Part shown: positions 43,864 through 53,474 of the stretch, piece after piece | Numbering within the stretch: the stretch's first letter is position 1 | How the letters are laid out: every line of letters starts with the position of its first letter | DNA from: CBDBJK01 sp965206395 | Lineage (GTDB): Bacteria; Chloroflexota; Dehalococcoidia; Lucifugimonadales; CATOSD01 | Assembly: GCA_965206395.1 (NCBI GenBank) | Contig: CBDBJK010000034.1 | Coordinates: forward strand, 62,001 to 126,000 | Direction: 5' to 3' | Length of the DNA stretch: 64,000 nucleotides | The notes under the pieces: model-generated | Told to the model about the DNA's origin: nothing | Database searches by the model: none | What the model saw: the letters and a program-made list of their open reading frames with translations, nothing else | Translations under genes and position numbers: made by a program

Positions 43864-44361
43864 TCACTTCGAGACTGCTATCTCGAACAGGACTTTCAAC
43901 AAATCAGAGAGCAGGAAAACCACGATTCCCAGGATTATTATCGAGTTGTAGCCCGATATGGCACGGGCGTATCGTTGCAGACGTGTAGCGTCAGATGGCG
44001 AATCATGGCCTGTCTCTGGAAGCACGAAGCGTCGCCTTCGCCCTCGCGCCAGAGCGAACATCCATATCGACAGCACGATCTTCAAGGCTAGCGTTGCCGC
44101 ATAAGGGACTCCGATGACGCCAGGAGTAAGCCGATTAAACGTGAGGATAATGCCTGTAGCGAGAAGGACTAGAATGCACGTGTCGACCAGCGCGCGAAAC
44201 TCGGAGGCTGCGGCGGTGTTGATGGCCCGTGAAGCGTTGGGAGACTTGCGCAATGCTGGACGCAATACGATGAGATAAAATAGACTGCCGCCAACCCAGG
44301 CGGCGGCAGATACGAGATGCAGCCATCTAACTACCAGCAAGAATACGTCGTTGACGCCCAT
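43864..44361 (-). CDS. CopD-like integral membrane protein
   Basis: About 165 residues from ATG 44361 (MGVNDVFLLVVRWLHLVSAAAWVGGS). Four hydrophobic helices and the conserved WLHLVSAAAWVGGSLF motif (His and Gly-rich) match the copper resistance D / DUF2269-like membrane domain. Its role could be copper transport or haem-linked redox. IS-A3 sits 57 bases upstream; a TlpA-like thioredoxin lipoprotein gene lies beyond it on the same strand, so the pair may once have been co-transcribed. Confidence 0.75.
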   Translation of the reverse strand: MGVNDVFLLVVRWLHLVSAAAWVGGSLFYLIVLRPALRKSPNASRAINTAAASEFRALVDTCILVLLATGIILTFNRLTPGVIGVPYAATLALKIVLSIWMFALARGRRRRFVLPETGHDSPSDATRLQRYARAISGYNSIIILGIVVFLLSDLLKVLFEIAVSK

Positions 44362-44417
44362 TTCCACACTGCGAGGTAGCCAAACAGCCTCGCCCACGAT
44401 TCGATTTCAGGCTCCTA

Positions 44418-45690
44418 GTGGTTCAACGTTTTTGTATTGATGGGTAGAGTGACTTTAGCTTGATGCGCGCATCCTCGGTAGTGAAGCGCCAATCCACTCG
44501 TATCACATCCCGGTTGCGTTGATTCTGCCAAGCATTGACCTCGCCGCGCAGGATGTCTTGATTGGCAATCCGTCGGTCCAGGCACTGTCGAGCCAGCACA
44601 CCGATCTCTATCTCCGCCATATTCAACCAACTCCCGTGTTTGGGAGTGTAGTGTATCTCCAGTCGCTCAGCTATACGCCTCGCCTCAGCAGGCTCGAATG
44701 CCTCGTATAGCGAGGACAGCTTGTGAGTGTTGAGATTGTCCATTACCAGCACGATCCGGTCTCTGTCAGGGTAGTCCTCGTCGACCAGTTTCTTTATCAC
44801 ATGCGCCCAGTCCACCTTCGTGCGACGCTCTCTGACCTCGACTCGGCGCCATCCGTCCAACGGTGCAAACAGCATGAACAGGCTGCTCACTCCATTGCGC
44901 TCGTATTCGTAGTCGTATGCCGCCGATAAGCCGGGCGCTGCGGGACGCGGCACTCGCGTCTCCTTGACTTGCTGTTTGCTCGTCTCATCCATGCACACCA
45001 GAACCTCATTCCCATCGTACGGCCGTTGGTAGACCTCCAGTACGTCTTCCATCACGTCTTCCATCACGTCTTCCATCACGTCTTCCATCGCGCACACAAA
45101 CTCCGCGCTCTGACCGGGCGGGATGCACCAACTCTGCTTCAGCCACGGCTTCAGTTCGTTTTTTTTTAAGCGCCTGGCGAACCGTCTCGGTGCTAATGGT
45201 CCCGACTATCTCACACTCGACCAACTGGTCAGCCAACAGCTTCAGGGTCCAACTGGCACGCCCCTCCGGCGGTTCCCCGCAGGCCATCGCTATCAACCGT
45301 GCTTCACCTTCGCCGTCCAGTCTCTTTTGACGCCGACGCAGTTGCTTTTTGCGATTCAGCGCAGACTCGACCCCCTCCTCCACACAGCGCTTGCGTATTC
45401 GCTCGACCGTTGACTGTCCCACACCGAGCGCGCTGGTGATGTCCGCGTCCTTCATTCCCCCGTCCGAGCGTGACTCATCGCTCATCAGCAGAATGCGCGC
45501 ATGGGTCTGTTTGTACGCCGCAGCCCGACCGCGTGAGACCAAGGCGTTGAGTTCCTGTTGTTCGTCGGTAGTCAGTCTGATACGGTACTTCTTGGTAGAC
45601 ATCATGGTTCCTCCTCGGTTCAACGTTACGATTGAACCCCCAAGAGGAACAATGACTATCATGGTATTCATTTCAATGATGTTGGACCAC
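44418..45690 (-). mobile_element. IS-A copy 3 (IS630-like)
   Basis: IS630-like ends, TA at 44416-44417 and 45691-45692; the restored target reads CTCCTAGGCC, again containing CTAG. It separates the copD-like gene from the tlpA-like gene. Confidence 0.9.
44423..45605 (-). CDS. IS630-like transposase of IS-A3 (-1 frameshift) with four MEDV repeats
   Basis: ORF A begins at ATG 45605 with a strong site upstream; the A9 slip point is near 45160-45168. ORF B continues to 44423 with all DDE motifs (CMDETSK, VMDNLNTHK, NMAEIEIG). At the ORF B position where copy 2 has MEDV once, this copy has four tandem MEDV units, from 12-bp repeats at about 45044-45090. It appears intact. Confidence 0.85.
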
Positions 45691-45744
45691 TAGGCCGATA
45701 GAGTTTAATCTACCACCGGCCAGATGCGGTTCTATCGCAGGCTG

Positions 45745-46407
45745 TTAGTTTAGCAGTTTTTGGACGAACTCTTCCATCTTCTCTCTGTTGAGAGCGCCGG
45801 TCCACTTTTTTACGACTTTATGGTCGCTATCCAGGAAGAACGTAGTCGGGAACCCAGCGACTTTGTATTTTTTGATGGTTATGTCGCTGTCTATGTCGGC
45901 ACCTAGGGCATATGTAACTGTAGCGCCTTCATTTAGTCCGGGCAAAGTGACATCAATGAATTCCTGGCCTTCTTCTGCCGTATTAATCCCCAGAAGCTGA
46001 ACACCAATGAACTCGACGCCATCACTTCTGTGTGCCTGGAAGGTCGCTTCAAGGTCTGGCATTTCGGCTACGCATGGAGCACATGAAGGAAACCAGAAAT
46101 TCAGCACTACAGGCTGTCCCTCGTACTGCGAGAGCCTTATGATCTCGCCAGCAGCGTGGTTCGGTGTCTCAAACAGCGTAAGCTCGAAATCTGGCGCGGC
46201 GTCTTCTGGTCTGCTGTCCGACGCAGTGCCATTCGAGATAGGCTCCGTTGAATCTTGCTCCGTAGCCGCGCCGCTGGAGCAAGCAGCAAACAGGAAAGCG
46301 GAGGCTACGGCAATTCCCAACCACGCTGCGCGGGATTTCCAGAGAGTCCTGGCTAAGGCGGGCTTCCGGCTTATTGAATTCAAGTTACCCAAAGGATTCC
46401 TCCGCAC
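45745..46407 (-). CDS. TlpA/ResA-like thioredoxin-fold lipoprotein
   Basis: The 220-residue product has an N-terminal basic region, a hydrophobic helix and a lipobox FAACSSG (Cys near residue 43), so it is anchored outside the membrane. The redoxin domain shows LSQYEGQPVVLNFWFPSCAPCVAEMPDLE, with a CAPC active site near residue 115, and the cis-Pro segment KVAGFPTTFFLD. It likely reduces disulfides, for example in cytochrome c maturation. The nearest upstream gene on this strand is sbcD, about 70 bases away. Confidence 0.88.
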   Translation of the reverse strand: MRRNPLGNLNSISRKPALARTLWKSRAAWLGIAVASAFLFAACSSGAATEQDSTEPISNGTASDSRPEDAAPDFELTLFETPNHAAGEIIRLSQYEGQPVVLNFWFPSCAPCVAEMPDLEATFQAHRSDGVEFIGVQLLGINTAEEGQEFIDVTLPGLNEGATVTYALGADIDSDITIKKYKVAGFPTTFFLDSDHKVVKKWTGALNREKMEEFVQKLLN

Positions 46408-46476
46408 CTCGAAATCGATAAATCTCCATACGCCGAGTTAGATGCCCTCACGGAATCCCAGGATTCAAGCAGCCTT

Positions 46477-47712
46477 CTATTCCGATGCATAGTCTTCCAT
46501 CAGACCTTCGGCGTGGCGCATCAGCACCTCAGCCCTGTCATCTGGAACGCTGCGGCTGTCGAGATACATCCTCAGCGCCTCCTTCGGATCGAGGCCCTTC
46601 GAGTAAGTCTCGCCAAGCCGAGTCCGTCGCTGTTCAACGACGTCTTTAGTGATGGATGCGACAAAGTAGGCGCTATCCAGGGCGTTTCTGATTTCACCAT
46701 CTCGCAAATGACCCACGAGCTCGCCTGGCACCTCAATTCTTAGTCTGACAATGGCATCCTGAATATGATGTCGCGATATGTGCTGGATTACGGTTGTTGT
46801 CGGATCGAGGTCTCCCTGGGAAACTTTCACCGTTATCGTGAGAAAACTCCTGGCGTTCACATTCTCGAAGCTAAACCCTTGAAATCTCGAACCCTCTGGT
46901 CTGCTTGGGTCAAGCTCGACCACACAGAACCCCTTCTCGTCCTTCTCTTCGCCGAAGTCGACTCGCTGAAGGCTCCCTGCATATACTACGTGAGGATCGG
47001 TGCCAAGGATTTGATGCTTGTGAATATGGCCCAGAGCGACATAATCGAACTCCGGCAGCGCCACGTTGCTTTTTAGCAGCACGTGGTCTCGCCCTAGCAT
47101 CATCGACTGCTCGGAGCTGGTCTTGGCCTCGCTCACAGACACGTGGCCCGTCAGAATGGCGGGGATGTCCTTATCCAGGTTATCGGCCTGCAACCGAATT
47201 GCGCGGGCAAGTCGCTCCTGTATTGTCTCGTTAATCTGCTCAGGGGAGAGGCCGCGCATCTCGTCTCTGGCCAGAAATGTACTGCGTCTGATCCATGGCA
47301 CGGCGACAATCTGAATTGGCCCGCTGGCCGTCTGTATTCGATACGTCTGCAAGCTCTCGCCGCTGTAGACGTTCGGCACATCCAGCGTCTTGAAGATTTC
47401 GAGAGACGTTGCGCGACCGATGACATGAGGCGTGTCGTGGTTGCCAACAAGCAGAAATACGGGAATGCCCTCGTTTGCTAGCCGTGAAACGCGTCTGGCG
47501 AACTCGCGCTGATGCGTCTGGCTAGGGTCGCGGCTCTTGTAGGCGTCGCCGCTGAAAAGCGCCAGATCAACACGATCGTCGATGGCGTAGGTGACCACCT
47601 CGTCGTACGTGTCTAGAAAATCCATCAGGCGGGTCGAAAATCCGGTCTCCGGGTCAACCTTGCTGTAGTTCTCGACGCCTATATGTACATCGCTGAAATG
47701 TAGTATGCGCAT
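46477..47712 (-). CDS. sbcD: SbcD/Mre11-family DNA repair exonuclease
   Basis: The 411-residue protein has all calcineurin-type phosphodiesterase motifs: ILHFSDVHIG at the N-terminus, LALFSGDAYKSRDP, FLLVGNHDTP, ILTGHVSVSEA and VALGHIHKHQ, for binding two Mn ions. The rest is the capping domain and a helical tail. It should process DNA ends and hairpins, normally with SbcC/Rad50, but no sbcC is visible here. It lies 26 bases after the glyS stop on the same strand. Confidence 0.9.
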   Translation of the reverse strand: MRILHFSDVHIGVENYSKVDPETGFSTRLMDFLDTYDEVVTYAIDDRVDLALFSGDAYKSRDPSQTHQREFARRVSRLANEGIPVFLLVGNHDTPHVIGRATSLEIFKTLDVPNVYSGESLQTYRIQTASGPIQIVAVPWIRRSTFLARDEMRGLSPEQINETIQERLARAIRLQADNLDKDIPAILTGHVSVSEAKTSSEQSMMLGRDHVLLKSNVALPEFDYVALGHIHKHQILGTDPHVVYAGSLQRVDFGEEKDEKGFCVVELDPSRPEGSRFQGFSFENVNARSFLTITVKVSQGDLDPTTTVIQHISRHHIQDAIVRLRIEVPGELVGHLRDGEIRNALDSAYFVASITKDVVEQRRTRLGETYSKGLDPKEALRMYLDSRSVPDDRAEVLMRHAEGLMEDYASE

Positions 47713-47737
47713 TGCCGTTCAGCCATCCTCGCAGAGA

Positions 47738-49078
47738 TTACACCGTAAACCTTCGGGCCAATTCCTGCGTCAGTTCGGCGATGGGGACGCGCACCTGGGC
47801 CATCGTGTCACGCTCGCGTATGGTGACGGCGTTGTCGTCGATGGAGTCGAAGTCGACTGTGACGCAGATTGGCGTTCCGATTTCGTCCTGACGCCGGTAG
47901 CGTCTGCCGATGCTCTGCGTGTCGTCGTACTGCACCATGCCGTTTATCGTGGCGGAGCCTCGAACCTTTTCGTACACTTCACGGGCCAGCGGGGCCAGCC
48001 TTTCGTTGCGACTGAGAGGCAGTATCGCCACCTTCACCGGAGCTAGGGTAGGGTGGAGTTTCAGTAGCACCCTCGTCTCGGTGCCGCCGGACGCGGTGGG
48101 CGCTTCCTCTTCCGTGTAGGCATCGACAAGGAATGTCATCAGTGCCCTGTCGACGCCAGCAGCAGGCTCAACGACGTATGGCACGATGTTCTGCGATGTC
48201 GCATCGTCGAAATACACCAGCGATTCTCCGCTACTGGCAGTGTGCGCCTTCAGGTCGTAGTCCGTGCGATTGGCGATGCCCTGAATCTCTCCCCAACCCC
48301 AGGGAAATCGGTACTCGATGTCGTGGGTCGCCTTCGCGTAGTGAGCAAGCTCTTTGCCTTCGTGCTCGCGTATCCTGAGCAGCTCTTCGTTTATTCCCAG
48401 TTCTGTGTACCATCGCAGGCAGTCTTCGACCCATTTGCGATGCCACGCCTCGTCATCGCCGGGCTTTACGAAATACTCGATCTCCATGATTTCGAACTCG
48501 CGGGTGCGAAAGATGAAGTTGCCTGTGGTTATCTCGTTTCTGAACGCTTTGCCTATCTGGGCGATGCCGAAGGGCAGCTTCTTGCGTGTCGCGTTCAGGA
48601 CGTTGCTGAAGTTGACGAAGATGCCCTGCGCCGTCTCAGGTCTTAGATAGACTACAGCGGCGTCCTCTTCTACTGGCCCCATGAAGGTCTTGAACATAAG
48701 GTTGAAATTGCGGGCGTCGGTAAGCTCTCCGCCGCAATTGGGGCATTTGCGTTCGGCTAGCTGGTCTTCTCGCCAGCGTTGATGACAGGACTTGCAATCG
48801 ACGAGGGGGTCAGTAAAGTTTTCGAGATGGCCGCTGGCCCGCCATACGTCGGGGTGCATGAGGATGGCGGCATCCAGGCCAACCATGTCGTCTCGGCCCC
48901 AGACGAATGTGCGCCACCAGGCGTCTTTTATATTGCGTTTGAGTTCAACACCCAGAGGGCCGTAATCCCACGTGCTGGCGAGGCCGCCGTAGATTTCGCT
49001 GCTCTGAAAAATAAAGCCTCTGCGTTTGCAGAGCGATGCAATCTTGTCTAGGTCTACGGATGCGACGGTTTCAGACAC
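47738..49078 (-). CDS. glyS: Glycyl-tRNA synthetase (alpha2 type)
   Basis: The 446-residue protein shows the class II dimeric GlyRS motifs: RRGFIFQSSEIYGGLASTWDYGPLG near the N-terminus, a zinc-ribbon insertion DCKSCHQRW and CPNCGGEL, LRPETAQGIFVNF, FGIAQIGKAFRNEI (motif 2), EMEIEYF-like MEIEYFVKPG, VEPAAGVDRALMTFL (motif 3) and the anticodon-binding domain APVKVAILPL. It charges tRNA-Gly. The 165 bases upstream (to IS-A4) are AT-rich and should hold its promoter. Confidence 0.95.
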   Translation of the reverse strand: MSETVASVDLDKIASLCKRRGFIFQSSEIYGGLASTWDYGPLGVELKRNIKDAWWRTFVWGRDDMVGLDAAILMHPDVWRASGHLENFTDPLVDCKSCHQRWREDQLAERKCPNCGGELTDARNFNLMFKTFMGPVEEDAAVVYLRPETAQGIFVNFSNVLNATRKKLPFGIAQIGKAFRNEITTGNFIFRTREFEIMEIEYFVKPGDDEAWHRKWVEDCLRWYTELGINEELLRIREHEGKELAHYAKATHDIEYRFPWGWGEIQGIANRTDYDLKAHTASSGESLVYFDDATSQNIVPYVVEPAAGVDRALMTFLVDAYTEEEAPTASGGTETRVLLKLHPTLAPVKVAILPLSRNERLAPLAREVYEKVRGSATINGMVQYDDTQSIGRRYRRQDEIGTPICVTVDFDSIDDNAVTIRERDTMAQVRVPIAELTQELARRFTV

Positions 49079-49244
49079 GGTTTTGTTGCCTCAACTTGAA
49101 TAGAATTTTTTATTTGACCTCCAAATTATAGCATCAGATACAAGGTCAAATGCATAGGGAAACCATACCGCGATCGGCTGCAAATATCTCGAATGAAGTA
49201 AAGACAAAGGGAAGCTGTTCTGTGATAATTCTTTTGAATGCCTA

Positions 49245-50493
49245 GTGGTCCAACATCATTGAAATGAATACCATGATAGTCATTGTTCCTCTTGGGGGTT
49301 CAATCGTAACGTTGAACCGAGGAGGAACCATGATGTCTACCAAGAAGTACCGTATCAGACTGACTACCGACGAACAACAGGAACTCAACGCCTTGGTCTC
49401 ACGCGGTCGGGCTGCGGCGTACAAACAGACCCATGCGCGCATTCTGCTGATGAGCGATGAGTCACGCTCGGACGGGGGAATGAAGGACGCGGACATCACC
49501 AGCGCGCTCGGTGTGGGACAGTCAACGGTCGAGCGAATACGCAAGCGCTGTGTGGAGGAGGGGGTCGAGTCTGCGCTGAATCGCAAAAAGCAACTGCGTC
49601 GGCGTCAAAAGAGACTGGACGGCGAAGGTGAAGCACGGTTGATAGCGATGGCCTGCGGGGAACCGCCGGAGGGGCGTGCCAGTTGGACCCTGAAGCTGTT
49701 GGCTGACCAGTTGGTCGAGTGTGAGATAGTCGGGACCATTAGCACCGAGACGGTTCGCCAGGCGCTTAAAAAAAAACGAACTGAAGCCGTGGCTGAAGCA
49801 GAGTTGGTGCATCCCGCCCGGTCAGAGCGCGGAGTTTGTGTGCGCGATGGAAGACGTGATGGAAGACGTACTGGAGGTCTACCAACGGCCGTACGATGGG
49901 AATGAGGTTCTGGTGTGCATGGATGAGACGAGCAAACAGCAAGTCAAGGAGACGCGAGTGCCGCGTCCCGCAGCGCCCGGCTTATCGGCGGCATACGACT
50001 ACGAATACGAGCGCAATGGAGTGAGCAGCCTGTTCATGCTGTTTGCACCGTTGGACGGATGGCGCCGAGTCGAGGTCAGAGAGCGTCGCACGAAGGTGGA
50101 CTGGGCGCATGTGATAAAGAAACTGGTCGACGAGGACTACCCTGACAGAGACCGGATCGTGCTGGTAATGGACAATCTCAACACTCACAAGCTGTCCTCG
50201 CTATACGAGGCATTCGAGCCTGCTGAGGCGAGGCGTATAGCTGAGCGACTGGAGATACACTACACTCCCAAACACGGGAGTTGGTTGAATATGGCGGAGA
50301 TAGAGATCGGTGTGCTGGCTCGACAGTGCCTGGACCGACGGATTGCCAATCAAGACATCCTGCGCGGCGAGGTCAATGCTTGGCAGAATCAACGCAACCG
50401 GGATGTGATACGAGTGGATTGGCGCTTCACTACCGAGGATGCGCGCATCAAGCTAAAGTCACTCTACCCATCAATACAAAAACGTTGAACCAC
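49245..50493 (+). mobile_element. IS-A copy 4 (IS630-like)
   Basis: IS630-like ends, TA at 49243-49244 and 50494-50495. It directly abuts IS-B3, as copy 1 abuts IS-B1 but with IS-B in the other relative orientation. With both elements removed the target reads ATGCCTAGTGGG, again CTAG. Confidence 0.9.
49330..50488 (+). CDS. IS630-like transposase of IS-A4 (-1 frameshift)
   Basis: ORF A from ATG 49330 after GGAGGA; slip site of nine A near 49768-49776; ORF B to 50488 with intact DDE motifs. It carries two MEDV units. No lesion was seen, so it is potentially active. Confidence 0.85.
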
Positions 50494-50495
50494 TA

Positions 50496-51336
50496 GGTTG
50501 TGTTGACATTTCATCTGAGCCATATGAGAGCACCGACGAAGTTCAAGAATCCCAGGAAACGCGATGACAGCTTGTCAAAGCGAGAGAAGATATGCCGGTA
50601 GTGCTTGATCTTGTTGATGAAACACTCCACAAGGTGGCGCTCTCGGTAAAGGTACTCATCATACTCTCGTGGCGTCTTTCGATTTGACCGAGGTGGAATC
50701 ACAGGTAACGCGCCCCTGCCCAGGATGCATTGGAGAAAATCCATCGAATCGTATCCCTTATCAGCAATCACATGCTCGGTTTCGAAATCAGCAATCAATG
50801 CCTGTGCCTGGGTGATGTCGTGACGTTGACCTGCTGTGAGCTCAAAGCGCAACGGGTTGCCCAATCCATCCACGCTCACGTGGATCTTGGTACTGAACCC
50901 GCCTCGGCTCCGGCCAAGAGCTTGGGCCGATTGGCCACCGTTTTTTTGGAGGCTCCAGCAGCACAGGGATGAGCGCGAACCACAGTGCTATCACAGTGCT
51001 ATCACAGTGCTATCACAGTGCTATCAATGATGACATGCTCCATATCGGGGTCTTGCACAAAATGCTGATGCATTCGTTCCCATACACCCTTTTCACACCA
51101 GCGTGCGAAGCGCTTATATACGCTGTTCCAGTGACCGTAGTGCTCAGGCAGCAGTCTCCAAGGAGCACCACTTCGTGCCATCCACAGGATGGCCTCGACG
51201 TAGCGCCTGCAATCGTCCTCCTCTCCAACGTAGAGGTCTGGGCATGAGCGCAGAAATTCAAGGATTTTCGACCATTGTTCATTGCGTAATTCAGTCGTTG
51301 ACATGTATCCATTATGCACCAAATGTCAACACAACC
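50496..51336 (-). mobile_element. IS-B copy 3 (IS5 family, IS427-like)
   Basis: GGTTGTGTTGACATTT / AAATGTCAACACAACC ends, with TA at 50494-50495 (shared with IS-A4) and 51337-51338. It was inserted into the CTAG at the border of IS-A4. Confidence 0.9.
50511..51304 (-). pseudogene. IS427-like transposase of IS-B3, stopped by four 11-bp repeats
   Basis: ORF A (from ATG 51304) stops at DSTVIAL because ATAGCACTGTG is present four times after the first catalytic Asp; the repeats lie at about 50981-51024. ORF B (to 50511) is intact, and apart from the repeat number the sequence matches IS-B2 almost base for base. Confidence 0.85.
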
Positions 51337-51424
51337 TAGTGGGGTGAGAAGCAGGGGACAGAAAACCAAAAGGGCTACACTTTGGTAACCCCGTTGGTTT
51401 GAATTCTTGAATTCTGATAGCGCC

Positions 51425-51898
51425 CTATTTGGGTTGAATGGGAGGAGGAAGTGTTTCTCCTGACGAAAGCCTTTCTTCAGCTTCTTTATTGATCTGCACA
51501 CTCGTCTTGACCAGCTTGTAGGCGTCTTGAACGAATGCCATACGTGCGTGTTGGGGCAACCGAACGAATTCAGGGGCGAACCTTCCCTGAAAGCGGCTCT
51601 TTTCCAGCATGAAGTCGGCGTCCATCTCTTCGATGAAGGTGTCAGCTACTTCCTGGTTCAATTGCACCTTGTCGGGATAGTCCTCGCTTTTCCAGTGAGG
51701 ATCAGGATACCTGTCGGCAGCTGCACCGTTTTCGATAAGCTCGAACCATGTCTGGACAAGCTTCCACATCTCGTAGACGTTTTCCGTCTCAACCCAGGCG
51801 CGGGCGCGGGTTATGGGATCATCTCCCCCCGACCATTCCCACGCACTGGACATGCATGACTGGTAGAGCGTATGTGGTGTTACGTTGTAGTAAGGCAT
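51425..51898 (-). CDS. Hypothetical protein, 157 residues
   Basis: I do not recognise the family. The product is soluble, acidic and rich in aromatic residues: MPYYNVTPHTLYQSCMSSA at the start, EMWKLVQTWFELIENG in the middle, and a C-terminal FAPEFVRLPQHARMAFVQDAYKLVKTS followed by a Pro-rich tail. No membrane segment or signal peptide is seen. It lies alone between IS-B3 and another hypothetical gene, in a stretch bounded on both sides by insertion sequences. Confidence 0.5.
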   Translation of the reverse strand: MPYYNVTPHTLYQSCMSSAWEWSGGDDPITRARAWVETENVYEMWKLVQTWFELIENGAAADRYPDPHWKSEDYPDKVQLNQEVADTFIEEMDADFMLEKSRFQGRFAPEFVRLPQHARMAFVQDAYKLVKTSVQINKEAEERLSSGETLPPPIQPK

Positions 51899-52007
51899 AT
51901 AAAGTTTCTGGCCTACCTATGGCTCGATAATACGCCGCACACGTCGAATCGTGCGTACTCGCTGGCCCGGACAGTGATCAGGGTCAGGCTGATACCTTCG
52001 AACTGGC

Positions 52008-52541
52008 TCAGGCTGCGTTCGCGGTGTCGTGACCGGGTCGGTCTTCGTCGGCGTCGCTGGATTGGATGTTCCCACCGTTACTGTCGAATCCGTCGTCATC
52101 ATAGCTACCTCCGCTATCGGGGTTTCCGCCGTTTCTAATCCGCTCAAGTTGGGTGGCGTATTCGTTCTTACCAGGTTCGGCGTCTACTACCTCACCAAAG
52201 ACGCTTACCGCGGAATGTACATCAGATTCGGCTGATAGGACTTGTATACCAGCGTATACCTTGAGCAGTAGATTGAGACCAACGCGCTCGCTCCCCATTA
52301 CAACCGATGATTTTGTCAACTCCCGTAGCACCCAGAGTTCGGCAAGACCAACCTGAACAGACACCGAGTGTTTCTGCTGATCTGTTTCCAGCACGGCTCC
52401 CCCTATTTTCAGCAAAAGAGTAGGGTAAGGGGAAGCCTGCCCAGGTAATGAGTCGGGCGGGCCTTGCATGAACATCGACAAGGAGTCTGAGAGATACAGA
52501 CTCTCCATTTGCGTTAGCTCTAAGGCGCAGGTAATAGCCAT
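52008..52541 (-). CDS. Hypothetical protein, 177 residues with acidic low-complexity tail
   Basis: Family not recognised. The first 125 residues look globular (LLLKIGGAVLETDQQKHSV, VQVGLAELWVLRELTKSSV, VGLNLLLKVYAGIQVL). The last 45 are rich in Gly, Asn, Asp and Ser (GGSYDDDGFDSNGG) and probably disordered. IS-D2 begins 50 bases upstream of the ATG and has probably cut off its promoter. Confidence 0.5.
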   Translation of the reverse strand: MAITCALELTQMESLYLSDSLSMFMQGPPDSLPGQASPYPTLLLKIGGAVLETDQQKHSVSVQVGLAELWVLRELTKSSVVMGSERVGLNLLLKVYAGIQVLSAESDVHSAVSVFGEVVDAEPGKNEYATQLERIRNGGNPDSGGSYDDDGFDSNGGNIQSSDADEDRPGHDTANAA

Positions 52542-52591
52542 ATTTGACCCCTTGGCACGGGCAATTGATTTATAAGGGCTTACATTTACTA

Positions 52592-53472
52592 AGAGCGTCT
52601 AACAAAACCTAATAAAAGGGGTTAGAATCTGGACATTCTCTGGAGGAGGATGACCTAATGTCTAAGCCCCTTGTAAGCGATGAATTCTGGGAACTGGTGC
52701 AACCTTTACTGCCGCCACAACCACCGAAGCCGAAAGGAGGAAGGCCCAGGATACCTGACAGACAGGTCCTAAGTGGGATACTGTTCGTGCTAAAGACAGG
52801 CATTGGCTGGGAAGACCTACCCAAGGAGATGGACTGTGGCAGTGGGATGACCTGCTGGAGGCGCCTCAGAGATTGGCACCAGTCGGGAGTCTGGGAGCGC
52901 ATCCACTTGGTATGCCTTGAGCGCCTGCAAGCAGCTGAGCGCATAGACTGGACTCGCGCAGTGCTGGACAGTGCTTCAGTGCGAGCAGTTTTTGGGGGCA
53001 GAAAACAGGCCCCAACCCCACGGACAGGGCGAAGGCGGGTAGCAAGCATCATATCATAACCGATGCCCAGGGCATTCCACTGGCGGTCAGGTTGACTGGC
53101 GCGAACGCTCACGATGTCACCCAAGCCCTTGAGTTGGTGGATGCCATACCTGCTGTCAATGGCAAGCGAGGCAGGCCTCGCAAGCGTCCTCTTCAGGCGC
53201 AGGGAGACAGAGGGTATGACTCTGAGCCTGTTCGCAAGGAGTTGAAGAAGCGACATATCTGGCCGCTGCTGGCCAAGCGAGGTGAGCCGCATGGCAGCGG
53301 GTTGGGTGTGCATAGATGGGTGGTTGAGAGAAGCCTGAGTTGGCTTCATCAGTTCCGACGCTTACGGGTTCGATATGAGCGCAGGGCAGACATACATGAG
53401 GCTTTCTTGGCCATAGGTTGTGCCATCATCTGCTCTCGCTTTCTGTTCCAATAATGGTTTTGTTAGACGCTC
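52592..53472 (+). mobile_element. IS-D copy 2 (small IS5-family element)
   Basis: The same ends as IS-D1 (AGAGCGTCTAACAAAACC and its complement), flanked by TAA on both sides. Nearly identical to IS-D1 throughout. Confidence 0.88.
52658..53454 (+). CDS. IS5-family (IS427-like) transposase of IS-D2, two ORFs with -1 frameshift
   Basis: ORF A starts at ATG 52658 (after GGAGGATGACCTA) and ends VASIIS. ORF B covers LTGANAHDVTQ to SRFLFQ. It differs from IS-D1 by a few substitutions (CGSGMT against CGNGMT, AVNGKRG against AVKGKRG, QGDRGYD against QRDRGYD). It appears functional through the same slip site. Confidence 0.82.
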
Positions 53473-53474
53473 TA

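Noticed and set aside
10981..51024. CRISPR-like array from the short tandem repeats
   Set aside because: Units of 11 or 12 bases without spacers inside transposase genes; no cas genes and no spaced repeats were seen.
52609..53349. A 246-codon antisense frame (also at 38540-39280)
   Set aside because: Present only because it mirrors the IS-D transposase in both copies.
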